Shown: piece by piece, positions 1-9,667 of the stretch
Layout of the letters: each line of letters opens with the position of its first letter
How positions within the stretch are numbered: the stretch's first letter is position 1
Assembly (NCBI GenBank): GCA_937858935.1
Contig: CALLZX010000185.1
Span: 1 to 33,948 of the forward strand
Direction: 5' to 3'
Length of the DNA stretch: 33,948 nucleotides
From: an uncultured Ignavibacteriales bacterium
GTDB taxonomy: Bacteria > Bacteroidota > Ignavibacteria > Ignavibacteriales > Ignavibacteriaceae
Translations under genes and position numbers: made by a program
The notes under the pieces: model-generated
Database searches by the model: none
Told to the model about the DNA's origin: nothing
The model's input: only the letters and a program-made list of their open reading frames with translations

Positions 1-2
1 GA

Positions 3-3000
3 AATGGTGATAAACGGACAGCGATTACTTTAGTTTCCAATACACTAGAAACTTTAAGATTTGAAAAAGATTCTATTTACAGTCATCTTGGTTATGCACC
101 AAATGAAAATAGAGATTATTGGTATTGGGGAAAAGCCGAGTTTAGGAGTGGACTTTCAACAAGTTTTTTCAGGAAAATAGTTGAAGATAGTATTTGGGAT
201 AACTTTTATCTACAAAAACCACAGGCAAAAATAAAAGTTGGTTTGCATGGATTAACTAATATTAATTGTGGTAATGGATTTGCACATACAGCTCAAGTAC
301 TTTTTAATAGTTATCCAGTTGGAACAATTCAGTGGAACGGACAAGAGACTGCGACTTTTGAAAAGAGTTTTTATTTGTCTTTTAGTAATGTTGGTGGTGA
401 TACAGTTTATTTAAATTGGCAAAATCCACAAGAAATTATTGTTCAATCTACTGGGGATGTCTGTAATACTTCTGGTGAGGATATTTTTCTTGTCAATTAT
501 GTAGAATTACAATATTGGCGATGGAATAAGACCTATGAAAATCATTATTTTTTTACAAGTCCACCAGGTGATTATGGCGAGAATATTTATTGGATGTATA
601 ATTGGTTAAGGGATAATATGAAGGTTTACATTCCTAGCCGTAATGAGTTAATCTCCAATCCCTGGATTACTAATGATACTTCCAAAAGTGTAAGATTTGT
701 TGATACACTTTATCAACAAACAGATTATTACTGTGTTGCAGATGATTATTATTTAGCTCCCGATTCAATAACTCACAATGTTTCACATACGGACTTGAGA
801 AATCCCAATAATGGGGCTGATTATATTATTATTACCCACCCCTTATTTACGAATGTTGCCGAACGACTGGCTGCATTTAGGTCTACTAATCTTAAAGGTT
901 ATTCGAACCCTAGAGTGAAAATTGTTAATATTATGGATATATATGACGAATTTTCTTATGGATTGCTTAACCCATTAGCTCTTAATTACTTTACGAAATA
1001 TGTTTTTCAAAATTGGCAACAACCAGCCCCAGCTTATATTACATTACTCGGGGACTTAAGTACAGATTATAGAAAAATATTTGAGACGAGTAAAGAAAAT
1101 TTTATCCCTTCACCCCCTTTTCACTCAATCATTTATGGCCAAGCTGCTAGTGATAATCAAATTGTAACAGTAGCTGGTAATGACCTGATACCGGAGTTAG
1201 CAATCGGTAGAATATCTTGCGAAACAGTAGAGGAAGCAAATTTACTTATAGATAAAATCATTAATTATCCTTCAGATTTAGGAAAAGAATGGATGCAAAA
1301 TGTTTTACTCCTATCTTCAGGACTTAGCGCAGCAGATGAAAATAATTTTAAGTTTAATGATAGAAATATGTTTTTGGCTAATACATATATTGACCCGGAA
1401 GGATTTACATCAACAAAAGTTTTCAGATATCCTAATAAACCTGAATATATACAATATCAGGGCGAGGGTCCTGAGATTAGAAGAGAAATAAATAATGGAG
1501 CTGCGATAGTTAACTATTATGGACATGGTGGTGGTTTTCAGTGGGATTTAGTGTTTACAACAGACGATATATATGCGTTGGAGAATGAAAATCGATTGCC
1601 TTTTGTCGTAAGTGTAACTTGTTATACTGCTCACTATGATAACCAGGAAATATTTGGGGAGATATTTAATTCCATCCCAGGCAAAGGGAGTATCGCATTT
1701 TTTGGAAGCTCAGGAGTAACATTTTGGCCAACAACTGCAAATTTTAATCAAGTAATGTTCAATGAGATATTTAAGAATAAAAAGTATGTTATTGGTGATG
1801 CTATTTTAAAAGCAAAAACAAGGCCTGAATATGGTACAATGCTGGCTTTACTAACTTTGTTAGGTGACCCTGCAATAGAACTAGCTTTACCATATTCTGC
1901 AGATTTTGTCATAAATGCGAATTCAATTTCAATTGAGCCTATAAATCCCCTCATTAATGATACTGTTCAAGTAAAAATAAATATAAAAAATTTGGGAACG
2001 ATTTTTTATGGAGATTCTGTGTTAGTTGAGTTGTATGAAAATTTCATTACTGATTCTACAATTATAGGTTCTGTGAAGTTAGATAGCTTTGGTGAGGCAG
2101 ATTCTACATATTTTTCTTGGATCCCATTGCAAGATGGAAATAATAGTTTGATTGCAGTGATTAATGGTGATCGATCAGTAGAGGAAAGTGATCTGAGTGA
2201 TAACACATCAACACAGATATTTTCTGTTTTTAGTATTGATAAACCAAAGATTCTTAAACCGGTTCCAAATTATTTCAGCAATGATAATAAAGTAGATTTT
2301 GTTTTAGTTGATGTTGGGCACTATGTTCTTCAAGACTTTACTTATCAGATTATTGTTGATACATCTCGAAGTTTGGAATCACCGTTAAAAATCACATCAC
2401 CAACATTAAGTGCGAATAGAGGGCTTGTTGAATGGACCACACCTCAATTACCATCGGGTGAGTATTTTTACGAAATCTATATCATCTCAGAATCTGATAC
2501 AAATAAAAGTGATCTGGAAACATTTTGTATTACATCAAATATAGGAAGTGGATACTTAGCAAAAGCTAAACAGCTTTTAAGCTTTAATATTCAGAATTTA
2601 GAATATTCAGATTCATCATCAAGTTTAGTTTTAAGTACTTCCGCATTACCACCACGTCCATCACCTGAAAAATTTTTAGATTCTATTTTTGTATCTGTTC
2701 CGGATGATTCAACAGAAAATACATCTTGCACTACTGATGGTTCATATCTTTATTTTGGGCACTTATCATATTATCGAGATGGAAAAAAATCAAAAATCTA
2801 TAAAGTTGGGACCGGACTTAATGGAACTACAAAGGGGATGAATTATGGACCGATCGGTACAATTGAGGTCGATATAAAAAATCAAATCTTTTACCATTCT
2901 GATGGATATATTTATGCTGCAACAGGAGATGATTCTACATTATTAAAGATTAGTATTGAGAATGGGGATACGTCAAGAGTGAATATTCCAAGCAAATTAT

Positions 3001-4730
3001 TACCTACTGAAGATGGTTTATTGAAAAATGGCGGGTTCTATTTGACATCTGACGGGAATTATGTTTACAACATTTCTGCCGGTTATGGACAGCACAGAAA
3101 TAAATATATTATAAAAATTCTTGATCCCTCGCAAGGTTGGAGTAAAGTTGGTGAAGATATTATTTGTACAGGTACTTCGGCTACAGGATTTTCAGGATTT
3201 TTTATTACTGATGGATTTTTGCAAACCTATGAGAGTCTGGTCAGCGGATATATTAGAAAATATAGTCTTCCTAGTGGATTTTTTGAGGAAGAATATTTAC
3301 CATTCATAAATGACAAATCAATATATTCTTGGACTTATGACTGGACTAATAATTTGCTTTACGGCGGATTATTCTTACCTATTGGTTTAAGATATAGTTT
3401 TGGGTTTTATCAATTTGTCGGGACATATAAAGAAGCTTCTGGTTCAATTACTTCAGATGATATTGGTCCAGTCCGTAAATGGTATAGTCTAAATTTTAAT
3501 TTAGACACTTCAGGTTCTTTAGGGTATTTCACCAATTTATTATTTGGAAAGAATAGTCTTACTCAAGTTTGGGATACCTTAAATACAAACGTGCCAGCAT
3601 CTTTCAATTTAGCAGATATAAATGCAGAAAAATATCCATTTCTAAAAATGAAATTTGATTTAGTTGATTCCACACTTGGTCTGTCTGAACCAATGAAATT
3701 TAAATCTTTACAGGTTAATTGTGATTATTTTCCTGAATTAAATCTTTATCCTGATGAAGTTGAGTTTAATGTTGATTCATTATTACAGGGTTTTCCAGTT
3801 GAAATGACTTATAAAGTTGATAATATAGGATATACCGAGGCAGATAGTCTTAAATTAGATTTTTATCATAATCTTATTGATACTGCTTTTTACACAACTT
3901 TTATTAATGTGCCTGTAGATTCATCGATCACGGTCAAAAAAATGATATCTACAGATGATTTACTTTATTCTGCTCCGGTATCTCCAATTGAAGTGAGAGT
4001 AGTTGCCACATCTCCCATTCCTGAATATTATACTTTTAATAATTTAAGTAATGGAAGTTTCAACGTAGTAAGAGATTCTGCTAACCCTGCATTTAACATT
4101 ACGTTTGATGGCCAAGAAATTCTTGCTGGAGATATTATTTCATCTGAACCGGTAGTGGTAATTACACTTGAGGACAATAGTCCATTACCGATTGACAGCA
4201 CATATTTTACTATTGTACATACACATAATAATATTCCGAAAGTATTAAGTATTCCTGGACCAGATCTGGCTTTTGAATATACTCCTTATCCAAATTCTCG
4301 AGCTGTAATTACCTGGAAACCTAAACTTGAAGATGGAAGACATGTTCTCGAAGTTTTAGCTAAGGATGCATCTGGGAACTTTTTTGATTCTACATCTTCT
4401 CGTTCAGTTTTTAATGTATTTAATAATCCCGATTTGTTACAGGTCTATAATTATCCTAATCCATTTTCAGAAAATACCTATTTTACATTCGAATTAAGGG
4501 GAGTAATTCCGCCAGAAGAATTTAAAATTAAAATATTTACAGTGGCAGGAAGATTGATAAGAGAATTAATTCCATCATCTCCTCTTCAAATAGGATTTAA
4601 TAAAATCTACTGGGATGGAAAAGATGAGGATGGTGATGAGATAGCTAATGGCTTGTATTTTTATAAAATAATATCCAAGCATGGCGATGAAGTAAAAACA
4701 GTTACTCAAAAACTAGCAAAAGTAAAATAA
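3..4730 (+). CDS. C25 (gingipain-type) cysteine peptidase with CARDB and T9SS sorting domains, 5' partial
   Basis: The reading frame is open from the left edge, so the N-terminus and signal peptide lie outside the window; 1575 codons are visible, and the in-frame ATG at 243 is internal rather than the start. A peptidase C25 core is recognisable: the catalytic His sits in YYGHGGG (His codon 1524-1526) and the Cys in VSVTCYTAH (Cys codon 1620-1622), followed by GSIAFFGSSG. CARDB-like beta domains follow near visible residues 634-720 and 1243-1340, with a region between that has repeated beta-propeller-like character. The last ~95 residues are a type IX secretion sorting domain (YNYPNPF, then WDGKDEDGDEIANGLYFYKI). 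The product is expected to be exported through the outer membrane. It may be a secreted protease or a PorU/PorU2-type sortase, since PorU proteins are also C25 enzymes; length and CARDB content favour the PorU2-like type. Family assignment is firm, exact role is not. Confidence 0.88.
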   Translation, partial: NGDKRTAITLVSNTLETLRFEKDSIYSHLGYAPNENRDYWYWGKAEFRSGLSTSFFRKIVEDSIWDNFYLQKPQAKIKVGLHGLTNINCGNGFAHTAQVLFNSYPVGTIQWNGQETATFEKSFYLSFSNVGGDTVYLNWQNPQEIIVQSTGDVCNTSGEDIFLVNYVELQYWRWNKTYENHYFFTSPPGDYGENIYWMYNWLRDNMKVYIPSRNELISNPWITNDTSKSVRFVDTLYQQTDYYCVADDYYLAPDSITHNVSHTDLRNPNNGADYIIITHPLFTNVAERLAAFRSTNLKGYSNPRVKIVNIMDIYDEFSYGLLNPLALNYFTKYVFQNWQQPAPAYITLLGDLSTDYRKIFETSKENFIPSPPFHSIIYGQAASDNQIVTVAGNDLIPELAIGRISCETVEEANLLIDKIINYPSDLGKEWMQNVLLLSSGLSAADENNFKFNDRNMFLANTYIDPEGFTSTKVFRYPNKPEYIQYQGEGPEIRREINNGAAIVNYYGHGGGFQWDLVFTTDDIYALENENRLPFVVSVTCYTAHYDNQEIFGEIFNSIPGKGSIAFFGSSGVTFWPTTANFNQVMFNEIFKNKKYVIGDAILKAKTRPEYGTMLALLTLLGDPAIELALPYSADFVINANSISIEPINPLINDTVQVKINIKNLGTIFYGDSVLVELYENFITDSTIIGSVKLDSFGEADSTYFSWIPLQDGNNSLIAVINGDRSVEESDLSDNTSTQIFSVFSIDKPKILKPVPNYFSNDNKVDFVLVDVGHYVLQDFTYQIIVDTSRSLESPLKITSPTLSANRGLVEWTTPQLPSGEYFYEIYIISESDTNKSDLETFCITSNIGSGYLAKAKQLLSFNIQNLEYSDSSSSLVLSTSALPPRPSPEKFLDSIFVSVPDDSTENTSCTTDGSYLYFGHLSYYRDGKKSKIYKVGTGLNGTTKGMNYGPIGTIEVDIKNQIFYHSDGYIYAATGDDSTLLKISIENGDTSRVNIPSKLLPTEDGLLKNGGFYLTSDGNYVYNISAGYGQHRNKYIIKILDPSQGWSKVGEDIICTGTSATGFSGFFITDGFLQTYESLVSGYIRKYSLPSGFFEEEYLPFINDKSIYSWTYDWTNNLLYGGLFLPIGLRYSFGFYQFVGTYKEASGSITSDDIGPVRKWYSLNFNLDTSGSLGYFTNLLFGKNSLTQVWDTLNTNVPASFNLADINAEKYPFLKMKFDLVDSTLGLSEPMKFKSLQVNCDYFPELNLYPDEVEFNVDSLLQGFPVEMTYKVDNIGYTEADSLKLDFYHNLIDTAFYTTFINVPVDSSITVKKMISTDDLLYSAPVSPIEVRVVATSPIPEYYTFNNLSNGSFNVVRDSANPAFNITFDGQEILAGDIISSEPVVVITLEDNSPLPIDSTYFTIVHTHNNIPKVLSIPGPDLAFEYTPYPNSRAVITWKPKLEDGRHVLEVLAKDASGNFFDSTSSRSVFNVFNNPDLLQVYNYPNPFSENTYFTFELRGVIPPEEFKIKIFTVAGRLIRELIPSSPLQIGFNKIYWDGKDEDGDEIANGLYFYKIISKHGDEVKTVTQKLAKVK

Positions 4731-4779
4731 CTTTAACTTCATCTCAAAATTATTTTAATAATTATCCGGAGTTTGTTTA

Positions 4780-6612
4780 ATGTGTGGAATAGTTGGTTAT
4801 ATCGGTGAAAGAAATTGTATTCCAATTCTAATTAATGGTTTAAAGAGATTAGAATATAGAGGTTATGATTCAGCGGGAATAGGAATAGTAGATAATGATT
4901 CTAGTCTTATTGTTAAAAATAAAGGTAAAGTCAGTTTTCTTGAAGAAAAAATAGAAAACTTGAATCTTAAATCTGGCGTTGGACTTGGGCATACTCGATG
5001 GGCAACTCATGGAATTCCTAATGAAATAAATGCACACCCGCATTCCAATGAAGACAATTCAATATTTTTAATTCATAATGGTATCATAGAAAATTATCAG
5101 GTCTTAAAAAAAGGATTAATGGGGTTTGGTTACAAATTTATTAGTGAAACTGATTCTGAGGTTCTGGTTCATTTGATCGATAGCTTTACTAAACGTGGTC
5201 ACAATTTAACTAAATCAGTACAACTAGCCTTACACGAAGTTGAGGGAACCTACGGATTAGCCATTATTTCTTCCAAAGAACCAGATAAAATTATCGCCGC
5301 TAGAAGGGGATCTCCGCTAGTTGTTGGGATTGGAGAAAATGAAAATTTTTTAGCCTCAGATGTATCAGCCATTATCGCGCACACTAAACAAATAATATAT
5401 CTTGAAGATGGTGAAATTGCTGTTATCAAAAAAGATGAATTTACGGCAAAAACTATTTATGATAATGCTATAGAAAAAGAAGTCCATGAAATTTCAATGA
5501 CGTTGGAAGAAATAGATAGAGGTGGTTATGCCCATTTTATGCTAAAAGAAATAATGGAGCAACCTGAATCATTAAGAAATTCAATAAGAGGGAGAATTAT
5601 TCAATCCGAAGGTGATGTGGTTTTAGGTGGACTTACAGACGTTGTTGAAAAACTTGCTAATTCAAAAAGAATTATTATAACAGCTTGTGGAACATCCTGG
5701 CATGCTGGTTTAGTTGGTGAGTATATGTTAGAGCAATTTTGTAGAATTCCCACTGAAGTTGAATATGCTTCTGAATTTAGATATCGAAATCCGATAATTG
5801 AAAAAGATGATGCAATATTTTTTATTTCTCAAAGCGGAGAAACTGCTGATACTTTAGCTGCTCTAAGGGAAGCTAAAATGAAAGGTGCTCTTGTACTAGG
5901 TATATGTAATGCAGTTGGTAGCTCAATCGCCAGAGAAACAAATGCAGGTGTATATACTCACGCTGGTCCTGAAATAGGTGTTGCTTCCACAAAAGCATTT
6001 ACCTCACAATTAACAGTTTTTGCATTAATTGCGCTTCTAATTGCTAGAAGAAAAAGTTTAAGTCGTGTTGATGGAAAACAGATCGCTGATGAGTTATTGT
6101 TAATTCCAGATAAAGTTGAAAAAATATTACTACTTAATGATGAAATCGAAAAAATTGCTGAAGAATTTAAGGACGCTACTAATTTTTTATATCTTGGACG
6201 TGGATATAATTTCCCTGTTGCATTAGAAGGTGCTTTGAAATTAAAAGAAATATCATATATACATGCTGAAGGCTATCCCGCTGCAGAAATGAAACATGGT
6301 CCAATAGCTTTGATTGATGAAAATATGCCTGTTGTTTTTATTGCCCCAAAAGATTCAACTTACGAGAAAATATTAAGTAATATCCAGGAAGTTAAAGCCC
6401 GTGGAGGGAGGACGATTGCAATTGCTAGTGAAGATGATAATGAAATTGACCAGCTTGTCGATTATTCAATAAAAATTCCTAATACTATCAGAATGTTAAT
6501 GCCAATACTTACAGTAATTCCTTTACAATTACTAGCTTATCACATTGCAGTAAAAAAAGGTTTAGATGTAGATCAACCAAGAAATCTTGCTAAAAGTGTT
6601 ACGGTTGAGTAG
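4780..6612 (+). CDS. glmS: Glutamine-fructose-6-phosphate aminotransferase (isomerizing)
   Basis: GlmS converts fructose-6-phosphate and glutamine to glucosamine-6-phosphate, the first committed step toward UDP-GlcNAc for peptidoglycan and lipopolysaccharide. The 610-residue length is typical. It begins MCGIVGYIG, so Cys2 is the N-terminal glutaminase nucleophile after Met removal, which fixes the start. RLEYRGYDSAG and GHTRWATHG are class II amidotransferase signatures. Two SIS sugar-phosphate domains follow, with TACGTSWHAG at 301-310 and SQSGET at 350-355. The C-terminus PRNLAKSVTVE is the conserved GlmS tail. A CCGGAG stretch lies about 10 bases before the ATG. The gene sits alone between the protease and tRNA-Phe. 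I saw no glmS ribozyme-like leader in the 49-base upstream gap, which is too short to hold one. Confidence 0.97.
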   Translation: MCGIVGYIGERNCIPILINGLKRLEYRGYDSAGIGIVDNDSSLIVKNKGKVSFLEEKIENLNLKSGVGLGHTRWATHGIPNEINAHPHSNEDNSIFLIHNGIIENYQVLKKGLMGFGYKFISETDSEVLVHLIDSFTKRGHNLTKSVQLALHEVEGTYGLAIISSKEPDKIIAARRGSPLVVGIGENENFLASDVSAIIAHTKQIIYLEDGEIAVIKKDEFTAKTIYDNAIEKEVHEISMTLEEIDRGGYAHFMLKEIMEQPESLRNSIRGRIIQSEGDVVLGGLTDVVEKLANSKRIIITACGTSWHAGLVGEYMLEQFCRIPTEVEYASEFRYRNPIIEKDDAIFFISQSGETADTLAALREAKMKGALVLGICNAVGSSIARETNAGVYTHAGPEIGVASTKAFTSQLTVFALIALLIARRKSLSRVDGKQIADELLLIPDKVEKILLLNDEIEKIAEEFKDATNFLYLGRGYNFPVALEGALKLKEISYIHAEGYPAAEMKHGPIALIDENMPVVFIAPKDSTYEKILSNIQEVKARGGRTIAIASEDDNEIDQLVDYSIKIPNTIRMLMPILTVIPLQLLAYHIAVKKGLDVDQPRNLAKSVTVE

Positions 6613-6634
6613 TTAAATTTAATTTTCTTATCTG

Positions 6635-6665
6635 TTTGTGATTTTGCGGAAATTCCATATTTTTA
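6635..6665 (+). promoter_or_regulatory. Putative promoter for tRNA-Phe (TTTG-N19-TATTTTTA)
   Basis: TTTG at 6635-6638 is followed after 19 bases by TATTTTTA (6658-6665), seven of eight matches to the Bacteroidetes -7 element TAnnTTTG. The tRNA begins 17 bases further on, a suitable distance for a short leader. Inferred from motif and position only. Confidence 0.45.
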
Positions 6666-6681
6666 CGCACTAAATTTTGAA

Positions 6682-6754
6682 GGGCAGGTAGCTCAGTCGG
6701 TAGAGCAAAGGACTGAAAATCCTTGTGTCGGCGGTTCAATTCCGTCCCTGCCCA
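6682..6754 (+). tRNA. tRNA-Phe (anticodon GAA)
   Basis: The cloverleaf folds by eye: acceptor GGGCAGG pairs with CCUGCCC, discriminator A at 6754, D arm GCUC/GAGC, anticodon stem AAGGA/UCCUU around loop CUGAAAA, T arm GGCGG-UUCAAUU-CCGUC (one G-U pair). The anticodon GAA is at 6715-6717. CCA is not encoded (the bases after the discriminator are CATC). A rho-independent terminator follows directly, so this is a single-gene tRNA unit. Confidence 0.97.
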
Positions 6755-6762
6755 CATCCTTT

Positions 6763-6792
6763 AAGAGGCATTACCGAATGCCTCTTTTTATT
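6763..6792 (+). terminator. Rho-independent terminator after tRNA-Phe
   Basis: A perfect 10-bp stem, AAGAGGCATT (6763-6772) with AATGCCTCTT (6777-6786), closes a 4-base loop and runs into a T tract. It starts 9 bases after the tRNA end. Confidence 0.9.
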
Positions 6793-6875
6793 GTCAGTAA
6801 TTTATAAGATGAACAATGGTTCACAAATATCCCTTACTATTTGAAAGCTAGTCCTTTAATACTAGAATATTCAAA

Positions 6876-7628
6876 ATGAAATACTTACTAAAAAAAATAC
6901 GGATTGCATTAACCCCAAGATTTATGAATCTAAAAACCGTACTTTCAAATGGTGCTATTATTTATGGTAAAAATAAATCTGGATACGGTGGACGAGGAGT
7001 ATATTTGTATGGTGATTCTATTGAACCAGAATTAAATTATTTAGATAAATTTTTAGACAAAGATTCAGTTTTTATTGATATTGGCGCAAGTTCTGGCATA
7101 TATACTCTCAAAGCCGCAAAGCATTTAACTCAAGAAGGTATAGTGATTGCGGTTGAACCTTTTCCAGAAGTTTTTAATACACTTTATGCTAGTGTCAAGA
7201 AAAACGGGTTTAATAATGTTAAACTCAGAAATTTTTGCGCTTCAAAAGAAACATCAGAAAAAACTCTATGGATGAATTCAGATTTACCTAATACTTTTAG
7301 CATTGTCGAAAGACACAATAATTCTTCCGGGCTTTCCGTTCTTGGAGTGTCAATTGATGATTTGATGTTGTGGGAAAAGTTAAATCGCCTAGATTATATT
7401 AAAATTGATGCAGAAGGTGCTGAAAAGGAAATCCTAATTGGTGCAAAAAAATCTATTGAAAAATTCAGACCTATAATACAGGCTGAAATTACTGTAAGAG
7501 CTTTAGACCTGAAATTTAGTTCTTATGAAATATTCAAAGCTCACAAAAGCCTAAATATAGTTTTTATTCCAAAAGAAAGTCCTAAAAGACTAGTTGCTCA
7601 CCAATTAGGTTGGGAAATTTTAGCCTAA
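6876..7628 (+). CDS. FkbM family SAM-dependent methyltransferase
   Basis: A 250-residue Rossmann-fold methyltransferase. SAM motif I is FIDIGASSGIYTL at residues 67-79, followed by the acidic ribose-binding position in VIAVEPFPEVF (Glu94). Toward the C-terminus, DYIKIDAEGAEKEIL is the characteristic FkbM signature. FkbM enzymes methylate hydroxyl groups of sugars, polyketides or other small molecules, often in surface polysaccharide or glycolipid pathways. No glycosyltransferases or other biosynthetic genes stand next to it, so the substrate cannot be inferred. It follows the tRNA-Phe terminator and is separated from purC by 231 bases, so it is likely transcribed alone. The lysine-rich first 15 residues are not a convincing signal peptide, so it should be cytoplasmic. 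Confidence 0.85.
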   Translation: MKYLLKKIRIALTPRFMNLKTVLSNGAIIYGKNKSGYGGRGVYLYGDSIEPELNYLDKFLDKDSVFIDIGASSGIYTLKAAKHLTQEGIVIAVEPFPEVFNTLYASVKKNGFNNVKLRNFCASKETSEKTLWMNSDLPNTFSIVERHNNSSGLSVLGVSIDDLMLWEKLNRLDYIKIDAEGAEKEILIGAKKSIEKFRPIIQAEITVRALDLKFSSYEIFKAHKSLNIVFIPKESPKRLVAHQLGWEILA

Positions 7629-7804
7629 TCGATATACTAATGTAAGAGACTAAATTTCCACAATTCGTTTTTTAACCATTAATTCCGTATGTTTTTTAAA
7701 TAATAATTGATAAACATTCAATATTCTTTTCTCATTAAAGTTATAATTTCTTCCATCAACTACAGAATAAATTAGTTTTAGTGAATGTTAATTAATTTTT
7801 AACT

Positions 7805-7836
7805 TTTGAATTCTGCTTTAACCCTGCATATATTTG
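7805..7836 (+). promoter_or_regulatory. Bacteroidetes-type promoter of the purC-recX operon
   Basis: TTTG (7805-7808), a 20-base spacer, then TATATTTG (7829-7836), an exact match to TAnnTTTG. The purC ATG lies 24 bases further on. The rest of the 7629-7859 gap shows nothing else that I recognise. Confidence 0.65.
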
Positions 7837-7859
7837 AACCATAACAATATAGGTTTAGT

Positions 7860-8756
7860 ATGAAAGAAAAAGTTATCCTTCAGACAAATTTTCCTAAATT
7901 GAATTTTGTAAAAAGTGGTAAAGTTAGGGATATATATGATCTTGGCGAGTATTTCTTAATTATTTCAACAGATAGACTCTCTGCCTTCGATGTAATTATG
8001 GGCCAGGGAATTCCATTTAAAGGAAAAGTGCTTACCAAAATTTCAGAATTTTGGTTTGATTACTCAAAGCATATAATCAAAAATCATCTTATTACAACGG
8101 ATGTAAATAAATTTCCAAGAGAATGTATGGAATATGCCGAAGATATTGAGGGCAGAAGTATGCTGGTTCAGAAAGCAGACGTTGTGCAAATCGAAAGTGT
8201 TGTGCGTGGTTATATAACCGGATCTGGTTGGGTTGATTACAATAGGACCGGTGAGGTTTGTGGAATTAAACTTCCCGCTGGCCTTGTTGAATCCGAAAAA
8301 TTTCCTGAACCGCTTTTTACCCCTGCAACTAAAGCAGAAATAGGTTTACATGATGAAAACATTTCCGAAGAAAAAGCAAAAGAAATTGCTGGTATCGAGA
8401 CTATTAATTTCATGAAGAATAAAACTATTGAGATATATAAAGGCGCTGTGGAGTTTGCTCTTGGTAAAGGGATAATTATCGCAGATACTAAAATGGAATT
8501 TGGAAAAATTGGTAATGAAATAATTTTAGTTGATGAATTACTAACTCCAGATTCTTCAAGATTTTGGCCTCTGGATAAATATGAAAAAGGTAAATCACAG
8601 GAAAGTTTTGATAAACAATTTGTTCGTGATTATTTGGTCTCAATTAAGTTTAATAAACAGCCACCACCACCTCCATTACCGGAAGATATAATACAAAGAA
8701 CTAGTGAAAAGTATTTGGAAGCATTGGAAAAACTTACTGGTAAGAGTATCACTTAA
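7860..8756 (+). CDS. purC: Phosphoribosylaminoimidazole-succinocarboxamide synthase (SAICAR synthetase)
   Basis: PurC ligates aspartate to CAIR with ATP in de novo purine synthesis. At 298 residues it is the longer form of the family (short bacterial PurC proteins are about 240). Recognisable motifs are SGKVRDIYDLG near residues 19-29, TDRLSAFDV at 37-45, GKVLTKIS, then VVRGYITGSGWVDY and the LVDELLTPDSSRFWP block that contacts substrate. The ATG is 24 bases after a strong TAnnTTTG element, which supports this start. It is the first gene of a closely spaced series running to recX; its stop (TAA) directly abuts the ATG of the next gene. No other purine genes are in the window. Confidence 0.96.
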   Translation: MKEKVILQTNFPKLNFVKSGKVRDIYDLGEYFLIISTDRLSAFDVIMGQGIPFKGKVLTKISEFWFDYSKHIIKNHLITTDVNKFPRECMEYAEDIEGRSMLVQKADVVQIESVVRGYITGSGWVDYNRTGEVCGIKLPAGLVESEKFPEPLFTPATKAEIGLHDENISEEKAKEIAGIETINFMKNKTIEIYKGAVEFALGKGIIIADTKMEFGKIGNEIILVDELLTPDSSRFWPLDKYEKGKSQESFDKQFVRDYLVSIKFNKQPPPPPLPEDIIQRTSEKYLEALEKLTGKSIT

Positions 8757-9047
8757 ATGCATCCATCAAAAATTCGACTGATCCAGAAGAAAAGACTATT
8801 AATAGTCTGGGATGATGGAAGCGAAAGTGTACTTGAATTAAGAGAATTGAGAAAGAGATGTCCTTGTGCAACTTGTTTAGCTGAACGTGATAAGCAGAGT
8901 AAAATGTATATCCCATTATTTGCTGAAAATCAAATAACTGTTAAATCAATAAATCAGGTTGGCAATTATGCAGTTCAAATTACATGGAATGATGGACATA
9001 AAACTGGTATTTATGAGTACAATTTTTTAAAAAGATTTTCTGAGTAA
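8757..9047 (+). CDS. DUF971 (gamma-butyrobetaine hydroxylase N-terminal-like) protein
   Basis: A 96-residue protein whose ATG abuts the purC stop. It matches the DUF971 / GBBH-like N-terminal pattern: a WDDGSES strand-turn, then RKRCPCATC with Cys35, Cys37 and Cys40, and a C-terminal WNDGHKTGIYEYNFL segment. In the eukaryotic hydroxylases this domain binds zinc through Cys/His residues; stand-alone bacterial members have been connected with iron-sulfur protein maturation or unknown roles. The cysteine cluster suggests metal binding here, but no function can be read from the neighbours (purC, pgsA). Expected to be cytoplasmic, with no signal peptide or membrane segment. Confidence 0.85.
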   Translation: MHPSKIRLIQKKRLLIVWDDGSESVLELRELRKRCPCATCLAERDKQSKMYIPLFAENQITVKSINQVGNYAVQITWNDGHKTGIYEYNFLKRFSE

Positions 9048-9061
9048 ACAACGATCCAATA

Positions 9062-9667
9062 ATGACACTTCCAAATCAATTAACAATTCTCAGAATAATT
9101 CTAACACCAATATTTCTATATCTTTTTTTATCAAAAGAGCCTCTACTGATTCAAATATCAATCGGAGTATTTTTTATTGCAGCATTAACAGATTGGTATG
9201 ATGGTTGGCTTGCAAGAAAATTTAATTACATAACAGATTGGGGAAAATTCTGGGATCCGCTGGCTGATAAAATTTTAACCTCAACAGCTTTTCTTGGATT
9301 TGTTTTTGTTGGATTGCTGGAATTATGGATGGTTATCCTTATAATATTTCGTGATTTGATAGTTACACTCTTAAGGATCTATGCAGAAAGCAGGGGATAT
9401 AATTTTGTAACAAGTTATTATGCAAAGTGGAAAACTGTTTTTCAAATGGTGTTTTTATATTATTTACTTTTGCTATATGGTGGTCTTAACACTATAGAAG
9501 TTTATACAGGGAATGAAAATCTGTTTATTCAGTTATCAAACAAAGATCTGATTTACCTCATAATGTTTGTTATAACTTTAATTACTGTGCATTCCGGTTT
9601 AACATATCTATTAAAAAATAAACATTTAATTAAAAAATTATTTAATGAAACAAATAAACTGGTTTGA
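9062..9667 (+). CDS. pgsA: CDP-diacylglycerol-glycerol-3-phosphate 3-phosphatidyltransferase
   Basis: PgsA makes phosphatidylglycerophosphate from CDP-diacylglycerol and glycerol-3-phosphate in the inner membrane. The CDP-alcohol phosphotransferase motif is complete: Asp47-Gly48-x2-Ala51-Arg52-x8-Gly61-x3-Asp65-x3-Asp69. Several hydrophobic helices surround it (for example residues 14-21, 30-43, 71-98 and a C-terminal segment). The 201-residue length is usual. The N-terminus MTLPNQLTILRI is the conserved family start. Its 3' end overlaps pgpA by 23 bases, which matters because pgpA performs the next reaction; the two are probably translationally coupled to give phosphatidylglycerol synthesis in one unit. 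Confidence 0.95.
   Translation: MTLPNQLTILRIILTPIFLYLFLSKEPLLIQISIGVFFIAALTDWYDGWLARKFNYITDWGKFWDPLADKILTSTAFLGFVFVGLLELWMVILIIFRDLIVTLLRIYAESRGYNFVTSYYAKWKTVFQMVFLYYLLLLYGGLNTIEVYTGNENLFIQLSNKDLIYLIMFVITLITVHSGLTYLLKNKHLIKKLFNETNKLV

Noticed and set aside
4731-4779. glmS ribozyme or riboswitch in front of glmS
   Set aside because: The gap is 49 bases, too short for a glmS ribozyme, and no conserved core is visible.
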